A stretch of 33,627 bases of DNA, from positions 1-33,627 of the IMG/VR virus record IMGVR_UViG_3300022752_000228. One strand, given 5' to 3'. Shown piece by piece: positions 1 to 5,365 of this stretch (its first letter is position 1; the number at the start of each line of letters is the position of its first letter). The translations under genes and the position numbers were made by a program. The notes under the pieces were generated by a model. That model was not told the DNA's origin, did not search any database, and saw only the letters and a list, made by a program, of their open reading frames with translations. The DNA comes from a virus.

Positions 1-142
1 GTACGAAGTAGAGATTTGGTACGTCGATAACACGATGCACCGCAGAGAGCGGTTCGTTATGAACTACGCTCTACTGGCAGCGCAGTCACATGATGCAGTC
101 GAGCCCCGATTAAAACCGCATGAAGGGTGGAATCTGGATTGA
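1..142 (+). CDS. 3' fragment of the junction-spanning gene (second copy of its end)
   Basis: The frame opens at position 2 with Y-E-V-E-I-W and runs to the TGA at 140-142. It is the same C-terminal 46 residues or so that end the full gene at 33335-33619. It is an artefact of the terminal overlap and not a second gene. On the closed molecule this stop is followed by the structured noncoding region at 158-345. Confidence 0.9.
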   Translation, partial: YEVEIWYVDNTMHRRERFVMNYALLAAQSHDAVEPRLKPHEGWNLD

Positions 143-150
143 TTGTAGAG
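1..150. repeat. Terminal direct repeat, left copy
   Basis: Bases 1-150 match bases 33478-33627 at a fixed offset of 33477, apart from two differences: position 127 is G where 33604 is A, and position 149 is A where 33626 is G. The first difference is synonymous (GGG versus GGA, Gly) in the gene running through the repeat; the second lies in the noncoding tail. This is what an assembly produces from a circular or circularly permuted genome. A true short terminal repeat is the alternative and cannot be excluded from sequence alone. Confidence 0.95.
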
Positions 151-157
151 GTCTAAT

Positions 158-207
158 GGGGTACAAAGGTTACAGATACTAACTTTTGTCGGTTGTATCC
201 CCTTAGT
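158..207 (+). ncRNA. Stem-loop in the 3' region of the rightward HTH operon; possible structured RNA
   Basis: ACAAAGGTTA (163-172) pairs with TAACTTTTGT (180-189) over 10 bp with one G-U pair and a 7-nt loop. Flanking GGGG (158-161) and CCCC (199-202) can close it further. No T-run follows, so it is not an intrinsic terminator itself. It sits 16 nt after the stop of the upstream gene and directly before the first terminator. It could be a 3'-UTR stabilising element or part of a small RNA ending at 243 or 345. A weak promoter-like pair (TTGATT 139-144, 17-nt gap, TACAAA 162-167) overlaps the stop codon. A transcript started there would cut into the stem, so a separate small RNA is only a possibility. 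Confidence 0.4.
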
Positions 208-211
208 TGAG

Positions 212-243
212 CGGCGTTAGGTGAAAACCTAGCGCCGTTTTTT
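212..243 (+). terminator. Intrinsic terminator 1 of the rightward HTH operon
   Basis: An 11-bp stem, CGGCGTTAGGT (212-222) with ACCTAGCGCCG (227-237), contains one G-U pair. It is capped by a GAAA tetraloop and followed by six T (238-243). The T-run is on the plus strand only, so it stops the rightward transcript of the genes at 33130-33619. Confidence 0.88.
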
Positions 244-286
244 ATTGCTCAAGGATTGGTGGCTGGCATTGTTGTGAGAACTACTG

Positions 287-305
287 ACAGTGCCCACATC
301 ACTGT
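287..305. repeat. Short inverted repeat between the two terminators
   Basis: ACAGTG (287-292) and CACTGT (300-305) are perfect inverted copies separated by 7 nt. No open reading frame with a ribosome-binding site was seen between the two terminators (244-310). The repeat may be a protein site or a minor hairpin; no function can be assigned. Confidence 0.3.
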
Positions 306-310
306 TCCCC

Positions 311-345
311 GCCCCGTAACGCCGCAACACGTTACGGGGCTTTTT
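311..345 (+). terminator. Intrinsic terminator 2, just before the tRNA
   Basis: GCCCCGTAACG (311-321) pairs perfectly with CGTTACGGGGC (330-340). The stem is 11 bp with an 8-nt loop, followed by TTTTT (341-345). It acts on plus-strand transcription and would keep rightward transcripts from running antisense into the tRNA and block A. The minus strand has no T-run after the stem, so it should not stop the leftward block A transcript. Confidence 0.88.
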
Positions 346-347
346 AA

Positions 348-422
348 TGGCTGGAATGGTAGGAGTCGAACCTACAACCACCGGCTTAACAGGCTGGGGC
401 TCTGCCATTGAGCTACATTCCA
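348..422 (-). tRNA. tRNA-Asn (anticodon GTT), CCA encoded
   Basis: The 75-nt minus-strand sequence folds as a cloverleaf. It has a perfect 7-bp acceptor stem (TGGAATG/CATTCCA), D-stem GCTC/GAGC with GG in the loop, anticodon loop CTGTTAA with GTT, a 5-nt variable loop, T-stem GTAGG/CCTAC with loop TTCGACT, discriminator G, and genomically encoded CCA (348-350). The anticodon stem CCAGC/GCCGG has one A-C mismatch. The tRNA starts 6 nt after the stop of the last block A gene, so it is probably processed from the leftward transcript. With no integrase in the genome there is no reason to treat it as an attachment site. Confidence 0.93.
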
Positions 423-428
423 GTGTAT

Positions 429-698
429 TTAGTCTCTACCAAACAGCGCATTAAGCGCATCTAGTGTCCAAAGCATACCATCGACTTGTCCCTTCTCAAA
501 CTCATTAGAGCTATCGAAAGGCATGACGGCGTTTACCCTTGCGGCAAACTGCTCTAGATACTGTAGCACCTGGCGAGCACCTGCCGCATACGCCTCGGCA
601 TAGTCGGCAGCGTTTTGCGTTTGATACTCGTTAGGTACAAACGCCTCCGCAAATGTCACGGCATCCTCTGCTATTTGTCCCAACGTCTTAATCGTCAT
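429..698 (-). CDS. Hypothetical protein, 89 aa, last gene of block A
   Basis: The start is placed at the ATG ending at 698 (M-T-I-K-T-L-G-Q) because GGAGG lies about 8 nt upstream, inside the end of the preceding gene; the longer frame up to 728 has no such site. The protein is acidic and helical, rich in Ala, Glu and Tyr in its first half (for example A-A-D-Y-A-E-A-Y-A-A-G-A). It ends with a run resembling a small phage accessory protein with no recognised motif. It overlaps the ribbon-helix-helix gene by 11 nt, so translation is probably coupled. Its stop codon lies 6 nt from the tRNA. Function unknown. Confidence 0.75.
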   Translation of the reverse strand: MTIKTLGQIAEDAVTFAEAFVPNEYQTQNAADYAEAYAAGARQVLQYLEQFAARVNAVMPFDSSNEFEKGQVDGMLWTLDALNALFGRD

Positions 699-870
699 TT
701 GCCACCCTCCGCTCGATAGCTTCCTCAATCAACTGCTTGATGGTAATGCCTTCCTTCGCCGCTACACGGCGCACCTTATCCAACAACTTAACGTGAATGA
801 ATATGGTGTGTCGCTTGTAGCCTTTCGGCGCAGCGTCATAGCTTGCTCGTTTTGGAATTGGCCTACTCAT
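688..870 (-). CDS. Small ribbon-helix-helix-like DNA-binding protein (60 aa)
   Basis: The chosen start (M-S-R-P-I-P-K-R) has GAGG 7 nt upstream and overlaps the RecT stop by 8 nt; an in-frame ATG at 882 is less well placed. The second half has the shape of an Arc/CopG/MetJ-type ribbon-helix-helix fold: a short strand (H-T-I-F-I-H-V), a helix (L-L-D-K-V-R-R-V-A-A-K-E-G) and a second helix (T-I-K-Q-L-I-E-E-A-I-E-R-R-V). The N-terminal tail is basic. Proteins of this kind bind DNA as dimers and often repress their own operon. Placement after RecT suggests an early regulator or an accessory factor, but that is inference. Confidence 0.7.
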   Translation of the reverse strand: MSRPIPKRASYDAAPKGYKRHTIFIHVKLLDKVRRVAAKEGITIKQLIEEAIERRVANDD

Positions 871-1717
871 TGTATGCCTCATCGATGCAGGTAGTTAGTT
901 TCTCGAGGCGAATCGGCGACTTCCAGTGCGTCTCTGTAAGGCGCTTGGCGTTGTTTGCTACGAGGTACGTCTCAGCTACCTTGAGCTTATCGCCTTCCAG
1001 CGTCTCAAGGTTGTAGTAGGTTGTGGTAGCTCGTGACTTCTTAGCCTTTGGCTTTACGTCCTCCACTACTTCAGCGACGGTATTCCAATCAGGCAGGTTA
1101 TCTTCCTCTGGTCGTACAACTGCTTCCTTCTTAACTACACCCAATACTTCGCCCGTCTTTTGGCTAACTATTAATTCCTCGTCGGCCTTAACCTCGATAG
1201 CTGGCGCAGCCTTAGCGTGGTGGTGTCCGTACTCGCTCGGCATCTCTTCAGCCGTGTATAAACCGCCTAACTCTTGAATAAACGCCTCACGGATTGCTAG
1301 CGACTTAGCACACTTTGACAGCATCACTGACGGCATCTGCTTCCAGATTGGAGTTGGTTTGCTGTACTCAGCCATATACGCCGTAGCTACGGACGGGAAC
1401 CGGCGATCCTTGCGGTAGACTTTTGCCGTTGCCGATACCAACGATTTACCGTCCCATTCGTATTCTACCTCCATGCCGTCATAAGCAGGGTGCGAATTAG
1501 CGATACGCAAGAATCCGTTGATCCCTGTCATAAGTTGCAATCTTCCACCTGCCTTGATTGCCCACACCTCTTTGGTCACAGGGTTTAGGCCGGTGCTTTT
1601 TACTATTTCAGCAAACAGTGCAAACTCGGCATCAGTTAGCCCTGGTGCTACCGTGTTACGGAGTGCGGCCAGCATCTCGACGGGGTTGTTGTTGGTTGTT
1701 GTTAATTCCTTAGTCAT
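863..1717 (-). CDS. bet: RecT/Bet-family single-strand annealing protein
   Basis: The 284-aa product resembles the lambda Bet/RecT annealases over roughly residues 15-180. The signature stretch around K-E-V-W-A-I-K-A-G-G-R-L-Q-L-M-T-G-I-N-G-F is followed by a beta-rich segment (Y-E-W-D-G-K-S-L-V-S-A-T-A-K-V-Y) and the helix M-P-S-V-M-L-S-K-C-A-K-S-L-A-I-R-E-A-F typical of the family. The C-terminal 100 residues are variable and charged. Such proteins anneal complementary single strands during recombination-dependent replication, usually with a 5'-3' exonuclease partner. No such exonuclease is recognisable nearby, although two PD-(D/E)XK-type proteins are encoded in block B. The ATG has AGGAT upstream. 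Assignment is from family pattern, not a search. Confidence 0.9.
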   Translation of the reverse strand: MTKELTTTNNNPVEMLAALRNTVAPGLTDAEFALFAEIVKSTGLNPVTKEVWAIKAGGRLQLMTGINGFLRIANSHPAYDGMEVEYEWDGKSLVSATAKVYRKDRRFPSVATAYMAEYSKPTPIWKQMPSVMLSKCAKSLAIREAFIQELGGLYTAEEMPSEYGHHHAKAAPAIEVKADEELIVSQKTGEVLGVVKKEAVVRPEEDNLPDWNTVAEVVEDVKPKAKKSRATTTYYNLETLEGDKLKVAETYLVANNAKRLTETHWKSPIRLEKLTTCIDEAYNE

Positions 1718-1753
1718 ATAATCCTACTGATAAAAATACACATTTACTTTGTC

Positions 1754-2245
1754 TTACATCACACGAGATAGCGCAATTACCTTGCTTGCATATTTTTCAC
1801 CCTCCTTACATTTAACTCTTCCGCAGTTGTAGACCGTCAGCGCCTTCTTCAAGTCACCGTGTTGATCCAACTCTTCCGCTAGGATGCGAGCCCCGCACCG
1901 CACGTTATGCACCGCATCCCAAAGCTTTTGGTCATGAGATAGACCGCACCGCTTAGCATTAAACGGCATAATCTGAGCGACGCCCCTAGCGCCTACAGGC
2001 GATAGTGCGTTTGGTCGGTAACTACTTTCGACTTGCACTAGAGCCCGTAGGACGCTCCTAGACACGTTCCAGGCATCAGCCGCCTTGTCTACCTCACTCT
2101 CGATTATCGTTCGTGTAGGCGTGACGTACAGGCCGAAAAACCGTTGTACATGAAAGCGCAGGTTATTAGCCGGTGGCGCAAACAGCGCCGCCGCCAATAG
2201 CAGGACGACGATACCGCCGCCGCCCTGCTTTTGACCCTGGCTCAT
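1754..2245 (-). CDS. Membrane-anchored lytic transglycosylase (SLT/VirB1-like)
   Basis: The 163-aa protein has a Gly/Lys N-terminus, one hydrophobic segment (residues 11-24) and a C-terminal SLT domain from about residue 50. The catalytic glutamate is probably E73 in the motif V-Q-V-E-S-S-Y, followed by the family pattern G-A-R-G-V-A-Q-I-M-P, C-G-A-R-I-L and A-L-T-V-Y-N-C-G. The family cleaves the MurNAc-GlcNAc bond in peptidoglycan, here probably from the periplasmic side of the inner membrane. Four extra cysteines could form disulfides. The ATG overlaps the preceding stop as ATGA. It lies in the leftward block next to a lipoprotein and a small membrane protein and not with the late lysis genes, which is unusual. 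Confidence 0.88.
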   Translation of the reverse strand: MSQGQKQGGGGIVVLLLAAALFAPPANNLRFHVQRFFGLYVTPTRTIIESEVDKAADAWNVSRSVLRALVQVESSYRPNALSPVGARGVAQIMPFNAKRCGLSHDQKLWDAVHNVRCGARILAEELDQHGDLKKALTVYNCGRVKCKEGEKYASKVIALSRVM

Positions 2246-2409
2246 TTACGCCGCCCTAGTTGTTGTACCTGTTCAATCGGGTCGTTACCAAACACTTGCG
2301 TCTGAATACCGATCCAACAGGTCACGCACCCCACGAAAAACGCAACGTGAAGCAAGGACACAATGATACCCGTTGGTGTGAATAGTAGTTGTTTGATGTT
2401 CTCAATCAT
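2242..2409 (-). CDS. Small single-pass membrane protein, 55 aa
   Basis: The start is the ATG of M-I-E-N-I-K-Q-L-L, with AGGTGA upstream. A longer frame from 2454 would overlap the lipoprotein gene and lacks a site. A single hydrophobic span (about residues 13-33, G-I-I-V-S-L-L-H-V-A-F-F-V-G-C-V) is followed by a short polar tail ending Q-L-G-R-R-K. It sits 8 nt after the lipoprotein gene and overlaps the transglycosylase start by 4 nt. The trio lipoprotein, membrane protein and transglycosylase reads as one envelope unit. A holin or inner-membrane spanin role is conceivable, but no family is recognised. Confidence 0.72.
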   Translation of the reverse strand: MIENIKQLLFTPTGIIVSLLHVAFFVGCVTCWIGIQTQVFGNDPIEQVQQLGRRK

Positions 2410-2417
2410 GTCGTCAC

Positions 2418-2630
2418 CTATTTCAGTTCTGTAGTCTGCGGTTGTGAGTAGCAATCAACAAAGTAGCATTTGAGCGGTACCTTGTTCTCTACGTTTGTCC
2501 GGCTGGAATCTTGACGCTCATCCACACGATACACGCCCAATTTGCCGCCGACCTCGATCCCTGTACAGGCTGAACAGCACAGCACGATGAGGCCAACCAA
2601 AAACTTAAATACGTTACTTATTAGTTTCAT
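2418..2630 (-). CDS. Small predicted lipoprotein, 70 aa
   Basis: The N-terminus has a lysine, a hydrophobic core (F-K-F-L-V-G-L-I-V-L) and a plausible lipobox, C-C-S-A-C, at about residues 18-22; signal peptidase II cleavage before one of these cysteines would give a short lipoprotein. The mature part is polar, with two further cysteines (L-K-C-Y-F-V-D-C) and a glutamine/threonine-rich end. AAGGAG stands about 8 nt upstream of the ATG. Position beside a small inner-membrane protein and a transglycosylase is compatible with an outer-membrane spanin subunit or an exclusion lipoprotein. Neither can be decided from sequence. Confidence 0.72.
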   Translation of the reverse strand: MKLISNVFKFLVGLIVLCCSACTGIEVGGKLGVYRVDERQDSSRTNVENKVPLKCYFVDCYSQPQTTELK

Positions 2631-2709
2631 TGTCTTTTATCTCCTTAGCTTAAACTGAGCCTTCAACTAGCACCCACGCCGCCGCCTATTTAAGACGGTA
2701 GCGAAGGGA

Positions 2710-3045
2710 CTATTCTAGGCCATACGGGTTAATGGGATTACCCAACGCATCGTTCGGCACCACTTTCTGGATCGTTTGTTGCCGTGTTGCGTTCCAGTCT
2801 CCTAGTAATTGCCGCCCAACGTCAGGCCGTTCCCGTGTCTCTGTAATTATGCTGTAGCCGGTCCCCCACGGACCACGGTCACGTGGTACCGGTAACACCG
2901 GCTGAACGGCTATACCGTAGGGTGACGGGTAATAAGGGGACTCTAGGCTATTGGCTGGACCCGTTGGGGCCTCTAGTTCGCCTATAAGGCCTTGAGCCGT
3001 TGCCACGGCTGGCATAAGTGCAAGGGTAAAGATTAGTGTTTTCAT
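2710..3045 (-). CDS. Secreted protein of unknown function, 111 aa
   Basis: It begins with a classic type I signal peptide (M-K-T-L-I-F-T-L-A-L-M-P-A-V-A-T-A-Q-G), with probable cleavage after A-T-A. The mature chain is rich in Pro, Gly and Tyr (L-E-S-P-Y-Y-P-S-P-Y-G-I-A-V-Q-P) and has no cysteine or recognisable enzyme motif. AAGGGA precedes the ATG at a good distance, overlapping the end of the upstream gene's stop region. It is the first member of the envelope group in transcription order. A periplasmic role during the early stage of infection is likely, with no further assignment. Confidence 0.75.
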   Translation of the reverse strand: MKTLIFTLALMPAVATAQGLIGELEAPTGPANSLESPYYPSPYGIAVQPVLPVPRDRGPWGTGYSIITETRERPDVGRQLLGDWNATRQQTIQKVVPNDALGNPINPYGLE

Positions 3046-3053
3046 GTTGTCCC

Positions 3054-3476
3054 TTATTGCTTTATAGACTCAACCACGTTGAGTTTGGCGATATACCGTA
3101 AATTAGCGTCCACAGTGCCGGCATCCCAATTGCCAGGACCTTGAAGCAATACAAACAGCGCCTCAATTACAGCCGCCACGCCGTTGCCCAAAACAGGATC
3201 TTTACCAATGGCAGAATTAAACCGGCCTCGAAACCCGTTACAATAGAGTTCTAAGCCGTTGATCATTTGCTTCATGCCTTTATCAAGATCCGTTGATTCC
3301 GCCATGAAAGCTTTGTGTTTTTCGTTAGCTACAGATTGCGGCGCTTCCAACTGTAGTATTTTCGACCATCTTTCAAGACTCAAGGCATTAGTTTTGTGGG
3401 TTAGAATCTTATCCCGTAACTCTTGCATGGTGATAAATGAGGAATGATCTCGCATTGGTTGGTGTCGTGTTTTCAT
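3054..3476 (-). CDS. Unknown protein, paralogue of the next upstream gene (140 aa)
   Basis: Residues 70-140 align with the whole C-terminal part of the 93-aa product at 3548-3829. Both share M-I-(N/D)-G-x-E-x-Y-C, then G-(K/E)-D-x-V-L-G, then L-L-x-G-P-G-x-(W/F)-D-x-G-T-(V/I)-D and I-A. The N-terminal 60 residues are extra and predicted helical. The conserved GPG-D-GT-D core looks like a small folded domain, but I do not recognise it as a known family. The start at the first ATG has AAGGG about 8 nt upstream. A weak GC-rich hairpin-like stretch lies in the 71-nt gap to the upstream paralogue. Confidence 0.7.
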   Translation of the reverse strand: MKTRHQPMRDHSSFITMQELRDKILTHKTNALSLERWSKILQLEAPQSVANEKHKAFMAESTDLDKGMKQMINGLELYCNGFRGRFNSAIGKDPVLGNGVAAVIEALFVLLQGPGNWDAGTVDANLRYIAKLNVVESIKQ

Positions 3477-3547
3477 AAAATACCCTTAATTAATCGGTAG
3501 CTTTATGCATACCAGGGACCGCCACCACGGACGGCCCCCGCTAGGCA

Positions 3548-3829
3548 CTATTCAAAACCTTTAATTTTATATTCATTCGCAATATTACCGATGGCTTTAT
3601 CAATGGTGCCACCATCGAAACGCCCTGGGCCGTTAAGCAGTCCAGCCAAGCCGCTCAAAATCGATTCCATTTCAGCGCCCAAAACATAATCTTCACCGAT
3701 AATCCAATCGTTTTGATCTTTTATTGCTTTGCAATACATTTCAGCGCCATCGATCATGGCTTTCAATGCCTGTTCAATAGGTGTAATGCCTACCAGTAAC
3801 ACCCCCGTAGGGGGTGCCCTGCTAGTCAC
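3548..3829 (-). CDS. Unknown protein, shorter paralogue (93 aa), GTG start with early hairpin
   Basis: This is the shorter copy of the domain in the 3054-3476 product, here with G-E-D-Y-V-L-G and L-L-N-G-P-G-R-F-D-G-G-T-I-D. The frame opens at a GTG whose G is the last base of the upstream stop (TAGTG overlap), which suggests coupled translation. Codons 5-10 carry a perfect 7-bp inverted repeat, CACCCCC/GGGGGTG (3800-3816, 3-nt loop). This could slow initiation, or it may mean the true start lies further in, for example at the GTG of V-L-L-V-G-I-T or the ATG of M-I-D-G. Function unknown. Confidence 0.65.
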   Translation of the reverse strand: MTSRAPPTGVLLVGITPIEQALKAMIDGAEMYCKAIKDQNDWIIGEDYVLGAEMESILSGLAGLLNGPGRFDGGTIDKAIGNIANEYKIKGFE

Positions 3830-4005
3830 TAGGCTATTTGGTTGATAGCGTTAATCCAGTACCGTGCATGGTTGCAGTCAAATTTTGCTAGTTCATTGAG
3901 AAGTTTCGTCCGGCTGCCTTTGTAATAAAAACAGTAATTAGCAGCTCGCTTAATTAACCGTTCCGGAGTGATACAAGGGATGTTGATTAAGTCTAATGCG
4001 TTCAT
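3829..4005 (-). CDS. Small basic protein, 58 aa, first gene after the operator-promoter
   Basis: This short frame begins M-N-A-L-D-L-I-N-I-P-C and ends A-I-N-Q-I-A, with AGGAG 5-8 nt upstream of the ATG. It is rich in Asn, Tyr and basic residues (K-R-A-A-N-Y-C-F-Y-Y-K-G-S-R) and has three cysteines. It is the first open frame downstream of the leftward promoter at 4049-4077 and its stop overlaps the GTG of the next gene by one base. Such leading short genes in phage early operons often act on host proteins, but nothing here shows a target. Confidence 0.65.
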   Translation of the reverse strand: MNALDLINIPCITPERLIKRAANYCFYYKGSRTKLLNELAKFDCNHARYWINAINQIA

Positions 4006-4021
4006 GTTTTCTCCTAAGTTG

Positions 4022-4039
4022 GGGGTATAACGTTACCCC
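4022..4039. promoter_or_regulatory. Inverted repeat in the leader of block A
   Basis: GGGGTA (4022-4027) and TACCCC (4034-4039) are perfect inverted copies around TAACGT. The whole is a GGGGTAACGTTACCCC palindrome with TA inserted. It lies a few bases downstream of the transcription start predicted for the leftward promoter and about 17 nt before the first ATG. It may be a second operator or a leader hairpin. Confidence 0.4.
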
Positions 4040-4043
4040 ATAG

Positions 4044-4077
4044 CATACATAGTATATGATATGACTATGTATGACAA
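4044..4077 (-). promoter_or_regulatory. Leftward sigma70-like promoter overlaid by a 10-bp inverted repeat (operator)
   Basis: On the minus strand, TTGTCA (4072-4077) and TACTAT (4049-4054) are separated by 17 nt, close to the sigma70 consensus, in an AT-rich stretch. CATACATAGT (4044-4053) and ACTATGTATG (4064-4073) form a perfect 10-bp inverted repeat with a 10-bp centre. It covers the -10 box and spacer and touches the -35 box. A repressor bound there would block the block A promoter. The HTH protein encoded at 4412-4684 and the one at 33130-33372 are the candidate binders. Confidence 0.65.
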
Positions 4078-4197
4078 GTAAAAGATTCATAAAATATATA
4101 AACTTTTATTTTTATTAATTTCAGGCAGTTAGGTAACATTCAGAAGAAAGATGCAAAAAAGTGAAAAAACCTTTGAATAAAATCGGGGTCTACTTCG

Positions 4198-4368
4198 TCA
4201 ACTAGCGTAAGCTTGGGTCGCAGAGGCGGCGATCTTCTGTAGCATGTCGCATAGCGTAGGTGCACAAACGCATAGCGACATCGCAAACGACGATCCTAAA
4301 GATATATATTCATTTTCTGGGTGCACCTCACGCACAGGCGACATAAGCACTAGGGTATTGTTCACCAT
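4198..4368 (-). CDS. Small protein, 56 aa, divergent from the HTH gene
   Basis: A short minus-strand frame starting M-V-N-N-T-L-V-L-M-S-P and ending A-T-Q-A-Y-A-S. AGAGG lies 6 nt before the ATG, which is the main support. It has three cysteines in the middle (M-S-L-C-V-C-A-P-T-L-C) and no strong membrane segment. Its 3' half contains the direct repeat CGCATAGCG twice within 35 bp (about 4234-4275). It lies upstream of the leftward promoter, so it needs its own promoter, not identified. Function unknown. Confidence 0.5.
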   Translation of the reverse strand: MVNNTLVLMSPVREVHPENEYISLGSSFAMSLCVCAPTLCDMLQKIAASATQAYAS

Positions 4369-4411
4369 TGGTACCTCTTGTACTCTGTAATCATACTGAG
4401 CATGTAAAATA

Positions 4412-4684
4412 ATGAGTATAGCAGAGAAGACGGCACAAAAGTGGTTTATAGGCTCCTATCGCCACCTACAGCCTTATCCTAGGGGTAACCTATACTATGC
4501 GGTACGTTCATATATGGGACTCTCGCAGAGCCGTATAGCGTCTTTATTCGGCGTATCACTTCGGGCATGGCAGTATCGAGAAAGGTACAAGCGCCTATAC
4601 CACTGTGCAGAAGTAGCAGCGTTGCAGGAGGTATCCGGCCTCGACTCACATGACTTTATGGAATTACTTAAGAGTGTCGCATAG
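4412..4684 (+). CDS. HTH regulator candidate, first gene of the rightward block (90 aa)
   Basis: Residues 37-60 (G-L-S-Q-S-R-I-A-S-L-F-G-V-S-L-R-A-W) fit a helix-turn-helix: a Ser/Gln-capped first helix, a turn at F-G-V, and a recognition helix followed by a basic stretch (Y-R-E-R-Y-K-R-L). The N-terminus is basic and aromatic. An in-frame stop lies at 4397 and no good Shine-Dalgarno site is seen. A possible promoter (TTGGTA 4368-4373, 18-nt gap, CATACT 4392-4397) would give a leader of about 8 nt, so translation may be nearly leaderless. It stands between the leftward block and terS and may control the early/late choice. Confidence 0.7.
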   Translation: MSIAEKTAQKWFIGSYRHLQPYPRGNLYYAVRSYMGLSQSRIASLFGVSLRAWQYRERYKRLYHCAEVAALQEVSGLDSHDFMELLKSVA

Positions 4685-4897
4685 TTATAGCCATGGTGAC
4701 TGATAACAATACTTATCGGTCATTTCTAAAACCTGTGGAAAACCTACCTAACATGCTGATATCTGTACGCACAGTTTTCAAAATCCAAAAGAATTTGAAA
4801 ACTCGTCGGGTACCGGTACCTGTATATCCAACCTCCCACATAAAATTCCGGTCCCATATTCTCAAACACTTTTTTATTATTGGAGCTTAGTTTTTGT
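4685..4897. promoter_or_regulatory. Intergenic region before terS, rich in inverted repeats
   Basis: Three symmetric elements are seen: TGACTGATAA (4697-4706) with TTATCGGTCA (4713-4722); AGTTTTCAAA (4773-4782) with TTTGAAAACT (4794-4803), perfect over 10 bp; and the perfect 12-bp palindrome GGTACCGGTACC (4809-4820). The first could be a weak terminator for the HTH gene. The others sit where a late promoter and its operators, or a packaging-start site near terS, would be expected. No convincing -35/-10 pair at normal spacing was found. A 65-aa frame (4693-4890) runs through but has no ribosome-binding site. Confidence 0.45.
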
Positions 4898-5365
4898 ATG
4901 GCAGATGAAATTAAAGAGGGGGGTGCTTTGCCTGAAAGTGAGAAGGATAAAAATTCTGAGGTAGAGGTGTTACCGCCTGTGCTGACGGAGAAGGCTGTGA
5001 CGAGGCATCATGTGAGGGATGAGCGGTTGGCTAGTCAGATTAGGGACCTTGGTAGGCTAGGGTTGTCGAAAGGTAATGTGGCGATAGCGGCTAGGATTGG
5101 TGAAGTAGTGTTTAGGAAGTACTACTTAGAGGATTACTTGCAGGGTCAGACTGAGATGCAAAAGGGTTTGGCGACGGTAGCTGTGGAGCAAGCGATGGGT
5201 GGTAATACGCCTGTGTTGATACACCTATTAAAGACTAAGTTGGGATGGAATGAGACGCAGGTGATTGAGCATACGGGTGAAGTTAGGAGTGTAGTTAGTG
5301 CTAAGCCGATGACGAAGGAAGAGTTTGTTCAGCGGTATTTGACGAAGGATGAGGATGAAGGTTAA
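4898..5365 (+). CDS. terS: Terminase small subunit
   Basis: The 155-aa product (start M-A-D-E-I-K-E-G-G) has an acidic disordered N-terminus of about 35 residues. A helix-turn-helix follows at about residues 45-80 (L-G-R-L-G-L-S-K-G-N-V-A-I-A-A-R-I-G), and then the segment A-V-E-Q-A-M-G-G-N-T-P-V-L-I-H-L-L-K-T-K-L-G-W-N-E common in small terminases of tailed phages. TerS recognises phage DNA and loads the large subunit. The ATG is preferred over a TTG at 4880; TGGAG lies about 12 nt upstream, a long spacing. It is separated from terL by nine small genes, whereas the two are usually adjacent. Confidence 0.82.
   Translation: MADEIKEGGALPESEKDKNSEVEVLPPVLTEKAVTRHHVRDERLASQIRDLGRLGLSKGNVAIAARIGEVVFRKYYLEDYLQGQTEMQKGLATVAVEQAMGGNTPVLIHLLKTKLGWNETQVIEHTGEVRSVVSAKPMTKEEFVQRYLTKDEDEG

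Noticed and set aside
348-422. tRNA-Asn as a phage attachment site
   Set aside because: The tRNA is complete with CCA and no integrase gene is present, so there is no support for integration.
4693-4890. 65-aa plus-strand frame between the HTH gene and terS
   Set aside because: No ribosome-binding site, unusual composition, and the frame runs through three inverted repeats; treated as noncoding control DNA.
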